A stretch of DNA of 31,191 bases from RGIG1995 sp045126815 (GCA_045126815.1 JBGVPD010000032.1:1-31191); one strand, 5' to 3'. Shown: positions 8,381 to 16,429, counted from the first letter of the stretch. Program-made: numbers and translations. Notes: generated by a model not told the origin, from the sequence alone.

Positions 8381-8402
8381 ATTATTCACTCCTTTTTATT
8401 GT

Positions 8403-8663
8403 TCAGGACTTATGATACGAAGCTACAATCTTTGCCGCGGTTCTGTTTGTAAGTCTGTTTTCTCTAAGCAGTGTTGCTAACTCACTTTCAGCCTCACAAC
8501 ATATCCTAAGATGCTTCAGCTTCTTTTTCTTGGGCTTCTCAATCTTTCTCTTCTTCCCGTCAGAAATAAACACGTGATCTTTATCAAGCACACCAACTAT
8601 AATAAATGTTCTGTCTTTATCTCTTCCGCAAAGCGAGATTGCGATACTTCCTTGTAAACTCAT
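8403..8663 (-). CDS. KOW domain RNA-binding protein (L14e-like)
   Basis: An 86-aa basic protein with an N-terminal KOW-type beta-barrel stretch (GSIAISLCGRDKDRTFIIVGVLDKDHVFISDGKKRKIEKPKKKK in two blocks) that resembles the eukaryotic/archaeal ribosomal L14e/L6e/L27e group. The C-terminal helix is LATLLRENRLTNRTAAKIV. Small proteins of this type occur between map and infA in many Clostridia and Bacilli. Their role is not firmly established; an association with ribosomes or RNA is the usual guess. Its stop codon is 23 bases before the infA start and its own start is 2 bases from the map stop, so it is surely co-transcribed. Confidence 0.85.
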   Translation of the reverse strand: MSLQGSIAISLCGRDKDRTFIIVGVLDKDHVFISDGKKRKIEKPKKKKLKHLRICCEAESELATLLRENRLTNRTAAKIVASYHKS

Positions 8664-8664
8664 A

Positions 8665-9417
8665 TCAGTTTACTCGTGTTGTACATACAATGCCGTCGTC
8701 TGTCAATATGGTCGTATGTTCATAATGGGCAGACAACTTGCCGTCTTTGGTTTTTACGGTCCAGCCGTCCGGTAACACATAAACGTCTGCGCATCCTACG
8801 TTTACCATCGGTTCTATTGCAAGTGCCATACCCTTATAGAGTTTGACTCCATGACCTTGTGTTCCGTAGTTCGGCACACTTGGATCTTCGTGCAATTCTT
8901 TTCCGATTCCGTGTCCGACAAACTGTCTGACAACGCTGAATCCACATTCCTTTACGTGTTGCTCAATGGCGTAACCTATATCACCTAACCGGTTACCCGG
9001 TCTTGCAACTTCAATTCCCTTCTCAAAGGAAACCTTAGCTGCCTCAATAAGTCTCTTTGCCTCGTCGGATACGTTTCCAACGGCAAAGGTGTTGGCAGAA
9101 TCACCGTGAAAGCCTTTATAATAAGCTCCAACGTCTATCTTAACTATGTCTCCGTCTTGAATAATCTTATTCTTTGACGGAATACCGTGTATAACCTCGT
9201 CATTTATGGATATACAAGCGCTTCCGGGGAAGCCGCCGTATCCCAAAAAGCTGGGTTTTGCTCCAGACTTTATTATATGATTGTAGATTATATCGTCAAG
9301 CTGCTTGGTGCTCATACCCGGCTTTACAGCTTCACCGGCGAGGCATAATGCCTCACCCGTTATTCTGCCGGCCTCTTTCATAATCGCAATTTGAGCTGCG
9401 TTTTTAATTTGTATCAT
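8665..9417 (-). CDS. map: Methionine aminopeptidase type I
   Basis: Removes the N-terminal Met from nascent proteins after deformylation. The di-metal centre is complete: D95, D106, H169 (in VGHGIGKELHEDP), E202 (in AIEPM) and E233 (in HYEHT); H78 sits in the substrate-binding VIHGIP. At 250 aa it is a type Ia enzyme without an N-terminal zinc-finger extension. The ribosome site is weak (AAGG at 9 nt), perhaps relying on coupling to adk 11 bases upstream. Confidence 0.97.
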   Translation of the reverse strand: MIQIKNAAQIAIMKEAGRITGEALCLAGEAVKPGMSTKQLDDIIYNHIIKSGAKPSFLGYGGFPGSACISINDEVIHGIPSKNKIIQDGDIVKIDVGAYYKGFHGDSANTFAVGNVSDEAKRLIEAAKVSFEKGIEVARPGNRLGDIGYAIEQHVKECGFSVVRQFVGHGIGKELHEDPSVPNYGTQGHGVKLYKGMALAIEPMVNVGCADVYVLPDGWTVKTKDGKLSAHYEHTTILTDDGIVCTTRVN

Positions 9418-9428
9418 AGATAATTGCC

Positions 9429-10061
9429 TTAGGCCTGAATTGATTTCAAAATCAATTCTGTTATATTTGCAATATCTCCACGTCCGTCAACGGACTTAAG
9501 GATACCTTTTGTGCCGTAATACGCCTTAAGAGGTTCTGTCTGATCGTGATAGATCTTAAGTCTTTCAAGTACGGTTTCGGGCTGGTCATCCTTACGGATT
9601 ATAAGATTTGCTCCGCATTTGTCGCAAGTCTTGTTATCCTTAGTGGGAATATACTTGATATGATAGGACATTCCGCATGCTTCGCATACTCTGCGTCCGC
9701 TCATTCTTTCAACAATGTCAGCATCGTCAACGTCGATATCAACAACGTAATCGATACTTACACCAAGTTCATCAAGCGCTTCTGCCTGAGGAACTGTGCG
9801 AGGGAAACCGTCAAGAATAAAGCCGTTTTTGCAATCTTCGTTTGCAAGACGTTCTTTAATTATTCCGATTACTACCTCATCGGGAACAAGGGCGCCCTTT
9901 TCTGTATAAGCCTTAGCGGCTGTGCCCATTTCTGTTCCGTTTTTTATTGCTTCACGAATTATTGCTCCTGTTGATATGGTGGGGATTGAGCATATCTCGG
10001 CAATCTTTTCTGCCTGTGTGCCCTTACCTGCACCGGGAGCTCCGAGAAATATTATCTTCAT
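9429..10061 (-). CDS. adk: Adenylate kinase (zinc-type)
   Basis: Catalyses ATP + AMP to 2 ADP in the cytosol. P-loop GAPGAGKGTQ at 7-16; AMP-site elements STGAIIREAI and GFPRTVPQAEAL. The LID domain holds the zinc-binding pattern C-x2-C-x(n)-C-x2-C (CEACG ... CDKCG) typical of Gram-positive Adk. 210 aa, normal length. It lies 9 bases after secY and before map, the standard Firmicute order. Confidence 0.98.
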   Translation of the reverse strand: MKIIFLGAPGAGKGTQAEKIAEICSIPTISTGAIIREAIKNGTEMGTAAKAYTEKGALVPDEVVIGIIKERLANEDCKNGFILDGFPRTVPQAEALDELGVSIDYVVDIDVDDADIVERMSGRRVCEACGMSYHIKYIPTKDNKTCDKCGANLIIRKDDQPETVLERLKIYHDQTEPLKAYYGTKGILKSVDGRGDIANITELILKSIQA

Positions 10062-10070
10062 ACTAACTCC

Positions 10071-11369
10071 TTATTCCAAGAAGCCCTTATAATGACGCAT
10101 TGTCAATTCCGCTTCTATTGCACGAACAACCTCAATTACAACACCTACTACGATGATGATCGATGAACCACCAAACGCCAAGCTTCCAAGACTGTAATTA
10201 AACTTCATAGCAATAATGTTGATAACAAGCGGAAGCACTGCTATCACGCACAACATTATAGCTCCGATCAATATGATCTTGTTAAGAACCTTCGCGATGT
10301 AGTCTGATGTGGGTTTTCCGGGACGAATACCGGGAATAAATCCACCGTTCTTCTTAAGATTGTTTGATACTTCTACGGGGTTAAATGATATTGCAATGTA
10401 GAAATATGCAAAAGCAATAATGAGTATTACAAAGATTATTACATAGAACCAAGAGTCATACGAGAAGAATTTCAAGAATTTATCCCAGAATGAACCTTCC
10501 TTGGGTGTCGCAATCAATGCTGCTATCGTTGTGGGAAGTCCGAGAATTGCGTTTGCAAATATGATAGGCATAACGCCCGACATATTAACCTTTATAGGAA
10601 GGTTTGTGCTCTGACCGCCGTACATCTTTCTTCCGACAACCTTCTTCGCATACTGAATAGGAAGTCTACGTTCGCTTTCACTCATAAATACTATAAATGC
10701 AAGCATTGAAAGTCCTATTATTGCTACTGTTAATGCATATACTACTCCCTGCCAGGTACCGCTCACAATATTCTGAAGCATTGAGCTCATAAATGCGGGC
10801 ATTCCTGCAAGAATGTTTGCAAAAAGTATGATCGAAACACCGTTTCCGATGCCTGATTCGTTAATTTTTTCAGCAAGCCACATAATTAATGCGGAACCTG
10901 CTACATAACAGCTTACTATTACTATTGCTGCAAATGCGCCTTCAACCTGGATTACTCCGTTTGCACGCATGTACATGTAGTAACCGTATGCTGTAACTAC
11001 AGCTATACCGATTGTTACATAACGGCTAATTCTGTTGATTTTCTGCTTTCCTTCTTCGCCGTCCTTTGAAATTCTTTCAAGAGCGGGAATAGCAATTGTG
11101 AGAAGCTGCATAATAATCTGAGCCGTAATGTAAGGTGAAACTGAAAGGGCAAATAATGTCGCCTGGGAAAATGCCTCACCCGAAAGAACGTTTATATACT
11201 GAAAAAGCGAACCCGAAGCCGAATTAAGTGCAGTTGAAAGAACTTCTGAGTTTACAAAAGGAACCGGTACAACAGCACCAACACGGTACAGTATCACAAT
11301 CATCAGTGTAAACAGTATCTTTTTGCGCGTTTCGGGTATTTTCCATGCGTTCTTCATTGTCTGAAGCAT
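10071..11369 (-). CDS. secY: Preprotein translocase channel subunit SecY
   Basis: Ten-helix membrane channel for protein secretion and insertion, 432 aa. Recognisable elements are the amphipathic N-terminus, GVVPVPF-type first periplasmic region (VGAVVPVPFV), the plug region after it, the LGISPYI-equivalent ALSVSPYITAQIIMQLL, and the cytoplasmic loop GGFIPGIRPGKPTSDY. Its ATG overlaps the rplO stop codon (TAATG), indicating translational coupling. It must serve the predicted secreted proteins at the right end of the window along with the rest of the secretome. Confidence 0.98.
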   Translation of the reverse strand: MLQTMKNAWKIPETRKKILFTLMIVILYRVGAVVPVPFVNSEVLSTALNSASGSLFQYINVLSGEAFSQATLFALSVSPYITAQIIMQLLTIAIPALERISKDGEEGKQKINRISRYVTIGIAVVTAYGYYMYMRANGVIQVEGAFAAIVIVSCYVAGSALIMWLAEKINESGIGNGVSIILFANILAGMPAFMSSMLQNIVSGTWQGVVYALTVAIIGLSMLAFIVFMSESERRLPIQYAKKVVGRKMYGGQSTNLPIKVNMSGVMPIIFANAILGLPTTIAALIATPKEGSFWDKFLKFFSYDSWFYVIIFVILIIAFAYFYIAISFNPVEVSNNLKKNGGFIPGIRPGKPTSDYIAKVLNKIILIGAIMLCVIAVLPLVINIIAMKFNYSLGSLAFGGSSIIIVVGVVIEVVRAIEAELTMRHYKGFLE

Positions 11370-11809
11370 TATACCACCTCAGTCTTTCCGCCAGCTGCTT
11401 CAATCTTTTCTTTTGCAGCTGCAGAGAAGATTTTAGCCTTTACGGTTAATTTCTTTGTTATATCCCCGTTACCGAGAATCTTAAGACCGTCAAGTTCTTT
11501 ACCAACCAAGCCGCACTCGAGAAGTGCTGCCAAGTCTACGGTATCACCATCGTTAAATCTGTTGAGATCGCTTACGTTAACGATTGCATAAATCTTTGCA
11601 AATCTGTTCTTAAAGCCTCTCTTGGGTAAACGTCTGTAAAGCGGGATCTGGCCGCCTTCAAATCCGGGACGTACTCCGCCGCCTGAACGTGCGTTCTGAC
11701 CCTTGTGACCTTTACCTGCTGTCTTTCCGTTTCCGGAACCTGCGCCACGACCTTTACGGTATGCGCTCTTTGCAGAGCCTTCTGCCGGTGAAAGTTCATG
11801 AAGTTTCAT
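11369..11809 (-). CDS. rplO: 50S ribosomal protein L15
   Basis: Late-assembly large-subunit protein, 146 aa. The long Gly/Arg/Lys-rich extension at the N-terminus (GRGAGSGNGKTAGKGHKGQNARSG in part, then GVRPGFEGGQIPLYRRLPKRGF) threads into 23S rRNA, and the globular C-terminal domain follows. Its stop overlaps the secY start. Confidence 0.97.
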   Translation of the reverse strand: MKLHELSPAEGSAKSAYRKGRGAGSGNGKTAGKGHKGQNARSGGGVRPGFEGGQIPLYRRLPKRGFKNRFAKIYAIVNVSDLNRFNDGDTVDLAALLECGLVGKELDGLKILGNGDITKKLTVKAKIFSAAAKEKIEAAGGKTEVV

Positions 11810-11821
11810 GGTATTTCCTCC

Positions 11822-12007
11822 TTATCCTTCAATCTTTTCCACCTTGACAAGGTGGGAAATAACCTTGATCTTACCGTTGATTACATCGCCTTCTGCGTGT
11901 ACGATAAAATCTCCAATTTTGCCAAGTCCCAATGACTTAGCTGTTGTCTTCTGGTTCGGCTTAGCGCCGATGAGGCTTTTTACAAGAGTTACTTTTACGT
12001 TTGCCAT
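11822..12007 (-). CDS. rpmD: 50S ribosomal protein L30
   Basis: A 61-aa protein beginning MANVKVTLVKSLIG and containing KTTAKSLGLGKIG, canonical for L30. I use the ATG at 12007, which has GGAGG at 8 nt. A further upstream ATG (12037) would overlap the end of rpsE and add ten non-family residues. It lies between rpsE and rplO as usual in Firmicutes. Confidence 0.96.
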   Translation of the reverse strand: MANVKVTLVKSLIGAKPNQKTTAKSLGLGKIGDFIVHAEGDVINGKIKVISHLVKVEKIEG

Positions 12008-12020
12008 TGTGTTTGCCTCC

Positions 12021-12524
12021 TTAGTCTTTGATAGCATCTACGCTTACGTCGCGAAGTGCTGCAATTTCTTCTATTGTACGAAGAGCCTTGAGTCCTTCAA
12101 ATGTTGCTTTTACAACGTTTGTAGGATTGCTTGAACGAAGGCACTTTGCACGAATGTTCTTTATACCTGCCATTTCAACAACAGCACGGCATGTTCCTCC
12201 TGCGATAACTCCGGTACCTTCTGCGGCAGGCTTAAGGAGTACCTTTCCTGCGCCGTATACGCCCATTACCTCGTGAGGAATTGTGTCTCCCTTGAGAGAT
12301 ACTGTAATCATATTTTTCTTTGCATCTTCAATACCCTTGCGGATTGCATCCGGTACTTCGGCTGCTTTGCCGAGTCCGTAGCCTACATGGCCCTGACCGT
12401 CGCCTACTACCATTATTGCTGTAAATCTTGCAATACGGCCGCCCTTAACTGTCTTGGAAACACGGTTGAGAGCTACGAGTTTTTCCTGAAGGTCGAGTGT
12501 CGAAGCATCTATTCTCTGATTCAT
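12021..12524 (-). CDS. rpsE: 30S ribosomal protein S5
   Basis: Decoding-fidelity protein of the small subunit, 167 aa. The double-stranded RNA-binding-like N-domain (LVALNRVSKTVKGGRIARFTA, VVGDGQGHVGYGLGKA) and the C-domain (GTGVIAGGTCRAVVEMAGI) are both complete. AGGAGG precedes the ATG. No extension or missing part. Confidence 0.98.
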   Translation of the reverse strand: MNQRIDASTLDLQEKLVALNRVSKTVKGGRIARFTAIMVVGDGQGHVGYGLGKAAEVPDAIRKGIEDAKKNMITVSLKGDTIPHEVMGVYGAGKVLLKPAAEGTGVIAGGTCRAVVEMAGIKNIRAKCLRSSNPTNVVKATFEGLKALRTIEEIAALRDVSVDAIKD

Positions 12525-12544
12525 TAATCTTTCCTCCTGTTTCC

Positions 12545-12904
12545 TTAGAACTTAAGGCCGCCCTCACGAGCAGCTTCTGCGAGTTCCTTAACACGTCCGT
12601 GATAAAGGTTACCGCCACGGTCAAATACAACTTCTGTGATACCCTTTTCAAGAGCTCTCTCAGCTATTGTCTTACCAATCTGTTTTGCGGCTTCTTTATT
12701 ACCGCCGTATCCTGCAAAGGCCTTTTCCAAAGTGGATGCTGAAACCAATGTTACGCCCTTTGTATCGTCAATAACCTGAACCTGAATGTTCTGGAGTGAG
12801 CGATATACACAAAGACGAGGTCTTTCAGTAGTACCTGATATTTTTGCTCTAATTCTCTTATGTCTCTTAAGACGCTGAGCTTTGCTGTCTTTTCTTGATA
12901 CCAT
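12545..12904 (-). CDS. rplR: 50S ribosomal protein L18
   Basis: 5S rRNA-binding protein of the central protuberance, 119 aa. Motifs: basic N-terminus with KRHKRIRAKISGT, RPRLCVYRSLQNIQVQVID, and the C-terminal VVFDRGGNLYHGRVKELAEAAREGGLKF. Works with L5, encoded further up the same operon. Normal length. Confidence 0.98.
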   Translation of the reverse strand: MVSRKDSKAQRLKRHKRIRAKISGTTERPRLCVYRSLQNIQVQVIDDTKGVTLVSASTLEKAFAGYGGNKEAAKQIGKTIAERALEKGITEVVFDRGGNLYHGRVKELAEAAREGGLKF

Positions 12905-12922
12905 TCTGTTCCACTCCTTTCC

Positions 12923-13462
12923 TTATTTACCGGCCTTACCGGCTTTGCGGCGAATTCTTTCGTCAGAGTACTTAACACCCTTACCAAGGTAGGGTTCCGG
13001 AGGTCTCTTGCTTCTGATCTCAGCTGCAATCTGACCAACTCTCTGTTTGTTTGCACCCTTAACGATTATCTGGTTTGCATTGGGAACTTCCAATGTAATT
13101 CCATCTTCTTCTTCAAATACGATAGGATGTGAGTAACCAAGGTTAAGAGTAAGTGTCTTACCTGCCTTTGCTGCTCTGTAACCAACACCGTTGATGTCGA
13201 GAGTCTTTGCAAAGCCCTTTGTTACACCTTCTACCATGTTGCTCAACAATGTTCTTGTCAAGCCGTGAAGAGCCTTGTGCTCTTTTGCTTCAGAGGGACG
13301 TTCAACGATAAGTTCGTTGCCTTCCTTCTTGATTATCATATCCTTGTGAAGTGCCTGTGTAAGTGTACCCAATGCACCCTTTACGGTTACTACGTTTCCT
13401 GCTTCGATCTTTACGTCGATTCCTGCAGGAAGTTCAATCGGTTTTCTTCCTATTCTTGACAT
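12923..13462 (-). CDS. rplF: 50S ribosomal protein L6
   Basis: Large-subunit protein near the sarcin-ricin loop and factor-binding site, 179 aa. It has two repeated alpha/beta domains; MSRIGRKPIELPAGIDV starts the first and GYSHPI marks the second. The C-terminal signature PEPYLGKGVKYSDERIRRKAGK is intact. Sits between rpsH and rplR. Confidence 0.98.
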   Translation of the reverse strand: MSRIGRKPIELPAGIDVKIEAGNVVTVKGALGTLTQALHKDMIIKKEGNELIVERPSEAKEHKALHGLTRTLLSNMVEGVTKGFAKTLDINGVGYRAAKAGKTLTLNLGYSHPIVFEEEDGITLEVPNANQIIVKGANKQRVGQIAAEIRSKRPPEPYLGKGVKYSDERIRRKAGKAGK

Positions 13463-13479
13463 CTCTTCTTACCTCCCGA

Positions 13480-13875
13480 TTACCATACAAAGGCAAGTAC
13501 TTCGCCGCCAACATTCTCTTTACGAGCCTGTTTGTCGGTCATAATGCCCTTGGGTGTGGATACGATAGCGATGCCGAGACCGTTCATAACCTTCGGCATA
13601 TCTTCACAGTTTGAATAAACTCTGAGACCGGGCTTTGATACTCTCTTAAGACCCTGGATTACTCTCTGCTTATTCTTGTACTTAAGTGTAATTCTGATAA
13701 TGCCCTGCTTGCAGTCTTCGATAATATCGTAGCCCTTTACAAAGCCTTCTGCAACGAGTATGTCTGCAATTGCTTTCTTAAGGTTTGATGCAGGTACATC
13801 AACAGTTTCGTGTTTTGCGTTGTTTGCATTTCTGATACGTGTGAGCATATCAGCAATAACGTCTGACATTTGCAT
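13480..13875 (-). CDS. rpsH: 30S ribosomal protein S8
   Basis: Primary 16S-binding protein, 131 aa, whose E. coli homologue represses the spc operon by binding its mRNA. The start is the ATG of MQMSDVIADMLTRIRNA at 13875, with GGAGG at 8 nt. Longer in-frame starts (13938, 13890) either lack a ribosome site or overlap this one, and they translate a region that folds into hairpins. The C-terminal GLGIAIVSTPKGIMTDKQAR is canonical. It is separated from rpsZ by an unusually long 133-base gap that is annotated separately. Confidence 0.96.
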   Translation of the reverse strand: MQMSDVIADMLTRIRNANNAKHETVDVPASNLKKAIADILVAEGFVKGYDIIEDCKQGIIRITLKYKNKQRVIQGLKRVSKPGLRVYSNCEDMPKVMNGLGIAIVSTPKGIMTDKQARKENVGGEVLAFVW

Positions 13876-13893
13876 TTTATTTTCCTCCATTAT

Positions 13894-13973
13894 GCAAGTA
13901 TAATTTCTTGCCGCCTGATTAAAATTTTCAGGCTGCATACCGGGGGTTAAAACTTTCGTTTTCCTACCGGCAG
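13894..13973 (-). promoter_or_regulatory. Hairpin cluster between rpsZ and rpsH (candidate mRNA regulatory element)
   Basis: Three foldbacks in 80 bases. In mRNA order: (a) CCGG (13970-13967) with CCGG (13943-13940), enclosing GG/CC and a 5-bp AAAAC/GTTTT stem capped by a GAAA tetraloop (13949-13962), with outer CTG/CAG pairing; (b) GCCTGA with TCAGGC (13913-13918/13928-13933); (c) GCAAG with CTTGC (13894-13898/13907-13911). They end 5 bases before the GGAGG that serves rpsH. Most gaps in this operon are under 30 bases, so this one stands out. No T-tract follows, so these are not simple terminators. A role in rpsH control or mRNA processing is inference. Confidence 0.5.
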
Positions 13974-14008
13974 TTTTGGAAGCTTTTTAGCTTTTTATTT
14001 TTGTTTAA

Positions 14009-14194
14009 TTACCAGCTTGCTTTGCGCACGCCCGGAATTTCGCCCTTATAAGCCAGCTCGCGGAAACAAATACGGCAGATACCGTACTTGCGGAGGTAAG
14101 CGTGAGGACGTCCGCAGATCTTACATCTGTTGTATTCACGAGTTGAATACTTCTGTGTTTTCTGCTGTTTTAAAACCATTGCCTTCTTTGCCAC
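14009..14194 (-). CDS. rpsZ: 30S ribosomal protein S14 type Z
   Basis: Short zinc-binding S14 of 61 aa, a head protein of the small subunit. The zinc ligands are CKIC and CRIC (CGRPHAYLRKYGICRIC). The short zinc form is typical of Firmicutes and replaces the ~90-100-aa zinc-free RpsN. It starts MAKKAMVLKQQKTQKYSTREYNR with GGAGG upstream, and rplE ends 15 bases before it. Confidence 0.97.
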   Translation of the reverse strand: MAKKAMVLKQQKTQKYSTREYNRCKICGRPHAYLRKYGICRICFRELAYKGEIPGVRKASW

Positions 14195-14209
14195 GATTTT
14201 TTCCTCCTT

Positions 14210-14749
14210 TTATTTTGCGAACGGCGCGCCCATCAATGTGAGAAGCTCTCTTGCTTCTTCGTCTGTCTGAGCAGTCGTTACAAATGCGATATCCATACCA
14301 CGTATCTTGTCGATCTTATCGTACTCGATTTCAGGGAAGATCAACTGTTCTTTCAAACCGAGAGAGTAGTTACCTCTGCCGTCGAAAGCGTTGGGGTTGA
14401 TACCCTTAAAGTCACGGACACGGGGAAGTGAGAAGTTGAAAAGACGATCCATAAATTCGTACATCTTTTCGCCTCTGAGTGTTACCTTAACACCGATCTT
14501 CATTCCCTGTCTGAGCTTAAAGTTAGCTACAGACTTCTTTGCGAATGTGGGAACTGCCTTCTGTCCGGATATCATTGTTACTTCTTCGATAACGTTTTCA
14601 ATTACCTTTGAGTTGTCTTTTGCATCGCCTGTACCAACGTTGATTACGATCTTGTCGAAACGGGGAATCTGCATTACACTCTTGTAATTGAACTTCTTCA
14701 TAAGAGCGGGGGCTACTTCTGATTTGTAATAATCTCTAAGTCTTGCCAT
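14210..14749 (-). CDS. rplE: 50S ribosomal protein L5
   Basis: 5S rRNA-binding protein of the central protuberance that contacts P-site tRNA, 179 aa. Canonical blocks: MARLRDYYKSEVAPALMKKFNYKS in part, MQIPRFDKIVINVGTGDA, GQKAVPTFAKKSVANFKLRQG and the C-terminal DEEARELLTLMGAPF. Complete and unremarkable. Confidence 0.98.
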   Translation of the reverse strand: MARLRDYYKSEVAPALMKKFNYKSVMQIPRFDKIVINVGTGDAKDNSKVIENVIEEVTMISGQKAVPTFAKKSVANFKLRQGMKIGVKVTLRGEKMYEFMDRLFNFSLPRVRDFKGINPNAFDGRGNYSLGLKEQLIFPEIEYDKIDKIRGMDIAFVTTAQTDEEARELLTLMGAPFAK

Positions 14750-14770
14750 TGTTTCTTACCTCCGCTAATC

Positions 14771-15088
14771 TTACAGCGCCTGACCGCATTTTGCACAAAC
14801 GCGGATCTTCTTGCCGTCTTTAATTTCATGTTTTACTCTAACGCCTTTTTTGCACTTAGGACATACGATCTGTACCTTATCTGCATACATAGCGCCTTCT
14901 ACTTTGACAATACCGCCTGCTTCGCCCTGTTTTCTGGGTTTAACATGCTTGCTTACGATGTTAACACCGTTTACGATAACTTTGCCTTCTTTGGGAGATA
15001 CTTCAACTACCTTACCCTGTTTGCCCTTATCGTCGCCGGAAATAACAACTACAGTATCATCTTTTCTTACGTGAATCTTCTTATTCAT
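14771..15088 (-). CDS. rplX: 50S ribosomal protein L24 (zinc-ribbon form)
   Basis: Assembly initiator of the large subunit, located near the tunnel exit, 105 aa. The KOW motif is in the N-terminal half (DTVVVISGDDKGKQGKVVEV). The C-terminus contains two CxxC pairs (C76/C79 and C98/C101) that would form a zinc ribbon. A Cys-containing L24 is known in several bacteria, but many lack it. AGGAGG is upstream. Confidence 0.97.
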   Translation of the reverse strand: MNKKIHVRKDDTVVVISGDDKGKQGKVVEVSPKEGKVIVNGVNIVSKHVKPRKQGEAGGIVKVEGAMYADKVQIVCPKCKKGVRVKHEIKDGKKIRVCAKCGQAL

Positions 15089-15100
15089 GATAATACCTCC

Positions 15101-15469
15101 TTAAAGTACTTCCGGAGCAAGAGACAGTATCTTCAAATAATCCTTTTCACGAAGTTCTCTCGCTACAGGACCAAAAATACGTGTTCCTCTCGGGTTCTTA
15201 TCTTCTTTAATAATTACAGCAGCGTTTTCGCCGAACTTGATATATGAACCGTCGTTTCTTCTGATGCCCTTAACTGTTCTTACGACTACAGCCTTTACGA
15301 CTTCGCCTTTCTTAACCTGGCCGCCGGGAGCAGCTTTTTTGACTGAACAAACTACAACATCGCCGATGTTTGCATAACGTCTGCCTGTTCCGCCGAGCAC
15401 GCGAATACACATAAGTTCTTTAGCGCCGGTGTTGTCCGCCACTTTCATATATGATTGCTGTTGTATCAC
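15101..15469 (-). CDS. rplN: 50S ribosomal protein L14
   Basis: Subunit-interface protein that forms bridge B8, 122 aa. The start MIQQQSYMKVADNTGAKELMCIRV and the end IFGPVARELREKDYLKILSLAPEVL are canonical, as is the normal length. First gene downstream of rpsQ. Confidence 0.98.
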   Translation of the reverse strand: MIQQQSYMKVADNTGAKELMCIRVLGGTGRRYANIGDVVVCSVKKAAPGGQVKKGEVVKAVVVRTVKGIRRNDGSYIKFGENAAVIIKEDKNPRGTRIFGPVARELREKDYLKILSLAPEVL

Positions 15470-15513
15470 TGCGTTTCCTCCTTTTCGATACGATTGTTGA
15501 CGTATCTACTTTA

Positions 15514-15777
15514 TTACTTCGCCTTTTCGATTATTTCAACAAGTCTCCATCTCTTTGTCTTAGAAAGAGGTCTTGTTTCCATTATGCTAACTTTATCGCC
15601 AACATTGCACTCGTTCTTTTCGTCGTGTGCATGAAGTTTGATTGTGTTTTTAATAACCTTGCCGTATTTGGGGTGCTTTACGTTGTCTTCAATTGCTACA
15701 ACGATTGTCTTTTCCATCTTATTGGAAATTACCTTACCAACACGGACTTTTCTGAGATTACGAACTACTTCACTCAT
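15514..15777 (-). CDS. rpsQ: 30S ribosomal protein S17
   Basis: Primary 16S rRNA-binding OB-fold protein, 87 aa: MSEVVRNLRKVRVGKVISNKM and KHPKYGKVIKNTIKLHAHDE are typical. I use the ATG at 15777 with AAGGAG at 8 nt. An in-frame upstream ATG at 15816 would add 13 residues and overlap the rpmC coding end, so it is rejected. Confidence 0.97.
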   Translation of the reverse strand: MSEVVRNLRKVRVGKVISNKMEKTIVVAIEDNVKHPKYGKVIKNTIKLHAHDEKNECNVGDKVSIMETRPLSKTKRWRLVEIIEKAK

Positions 15778-15799
15778 GACTGTTTCTCCTTCCTGCAAC

Positions 15800-15988
15800 T
15801 TAAGCGTTCTTCTCACGAAGAATTGTCATTACGCGTGCGATATCCTTCTTGACATCTGCGATTCTGTGAGGATTGTCAAGCTGGTTTATCGAATGCTGGA
15901 AGCGGAGGTTAAACAATTCGCCTTTGAGCTCTGCAAGTTTCTTGTTGAGCTCTTCGGAAGTCATTTCTCTGATTTCTTTAGTCTTCAC
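15800..15988 (-). CDS. rpmC: 50S ribosomal protein L29
   Basis: A 62-aa two-helix protein at the tunnel exit that helps dock SRP and trigger factor. Sequence features: TSEELNKKLAELKGELFNLRFQHSINQLDNPHRIADVKKDIARVMTI in blocks, fully canonical. It is only 3 bases after the rplP stop. Confidence 0.97.
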   Translation of the reverse strand: MKTKEIREMTSEELNKKLAELKGELFNLRFQHSINQLDNPHRIADVKKDIARVMTILREKNA

Positions 15989-15991
15989 GGC

Positions 15992-16426
15992 TTATACCTC
16001 CTCGTCTTCAGATGCGGCGCTTTCTTTTACTACAAACTTACATTTAATAGGAAGTTTGTGAGATGCAAGACGCATAGCTTCTCTTGCAGCTTCTACTTCA
16101 ACGCCGTCCATTTCAAACATAACTCTTCCGGGCTTTACTACAGCTACCCAGTACTCGGGTGAACCTTTACCTGAACCCATTCGAGTTTCAGCAGGTTTTT
16201 CTGTAATCGGCTTGTCCGGGAAAATTTTGATCCACACTTTACCGCCACGCTTTACGTAACGTGTCATAGCGATACGGGCTGCTTCTATCTGGTTGCTTGT
16301 GATCCAAGCGGGTTCTGTTGCTACAAGGCCGTATGAACCGTACGAGATAGTGTTACCACGTGTTGCTTTACCTTTAAGTCTGCCGCGCTGTACGCGTCTG
16401 TATTTTACTCTCTTAGGCATTAACAT
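15992..16426 (-). CDS. rplP: 50S ribosomal protein L16
   Basis: Peptidyl-transferase-region protein that contacts A-site tRNA, 144 aa. The start MLMPKRVKYRRVQRGR is the usual Firmicute start, and GKGSPEYWVAVVKPGRVMFE is a signature region. The start lies 3 bases after the rpsC stop and its ribosome site (AAGGGGG) is formed by the last codons of rpsC, so translation is probably coupled. Confidence 0.98.
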   Translation of the reverse strand: MLMPKRVKYRRVQRGRLKGKATRGNTISYGSYGLVATEPAWITSNQIEAARIAMTRYVKRGGKVWIKIFPDKPITEKPAETRMGSGKGSPEYWVAVVKPGRVMFEMDGVEVEAAREAMRLASHKLPIKCKFVVKESAASEDEEV

Positions 16427-16429
16427 AGC

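Noticed and set aside
13876..13938. Longer N-terminus for S8 (rpsH)
   Set aside because: No ribosome site for the upstream ATG, and the region forms hairpins; the shorter form is the standard length.
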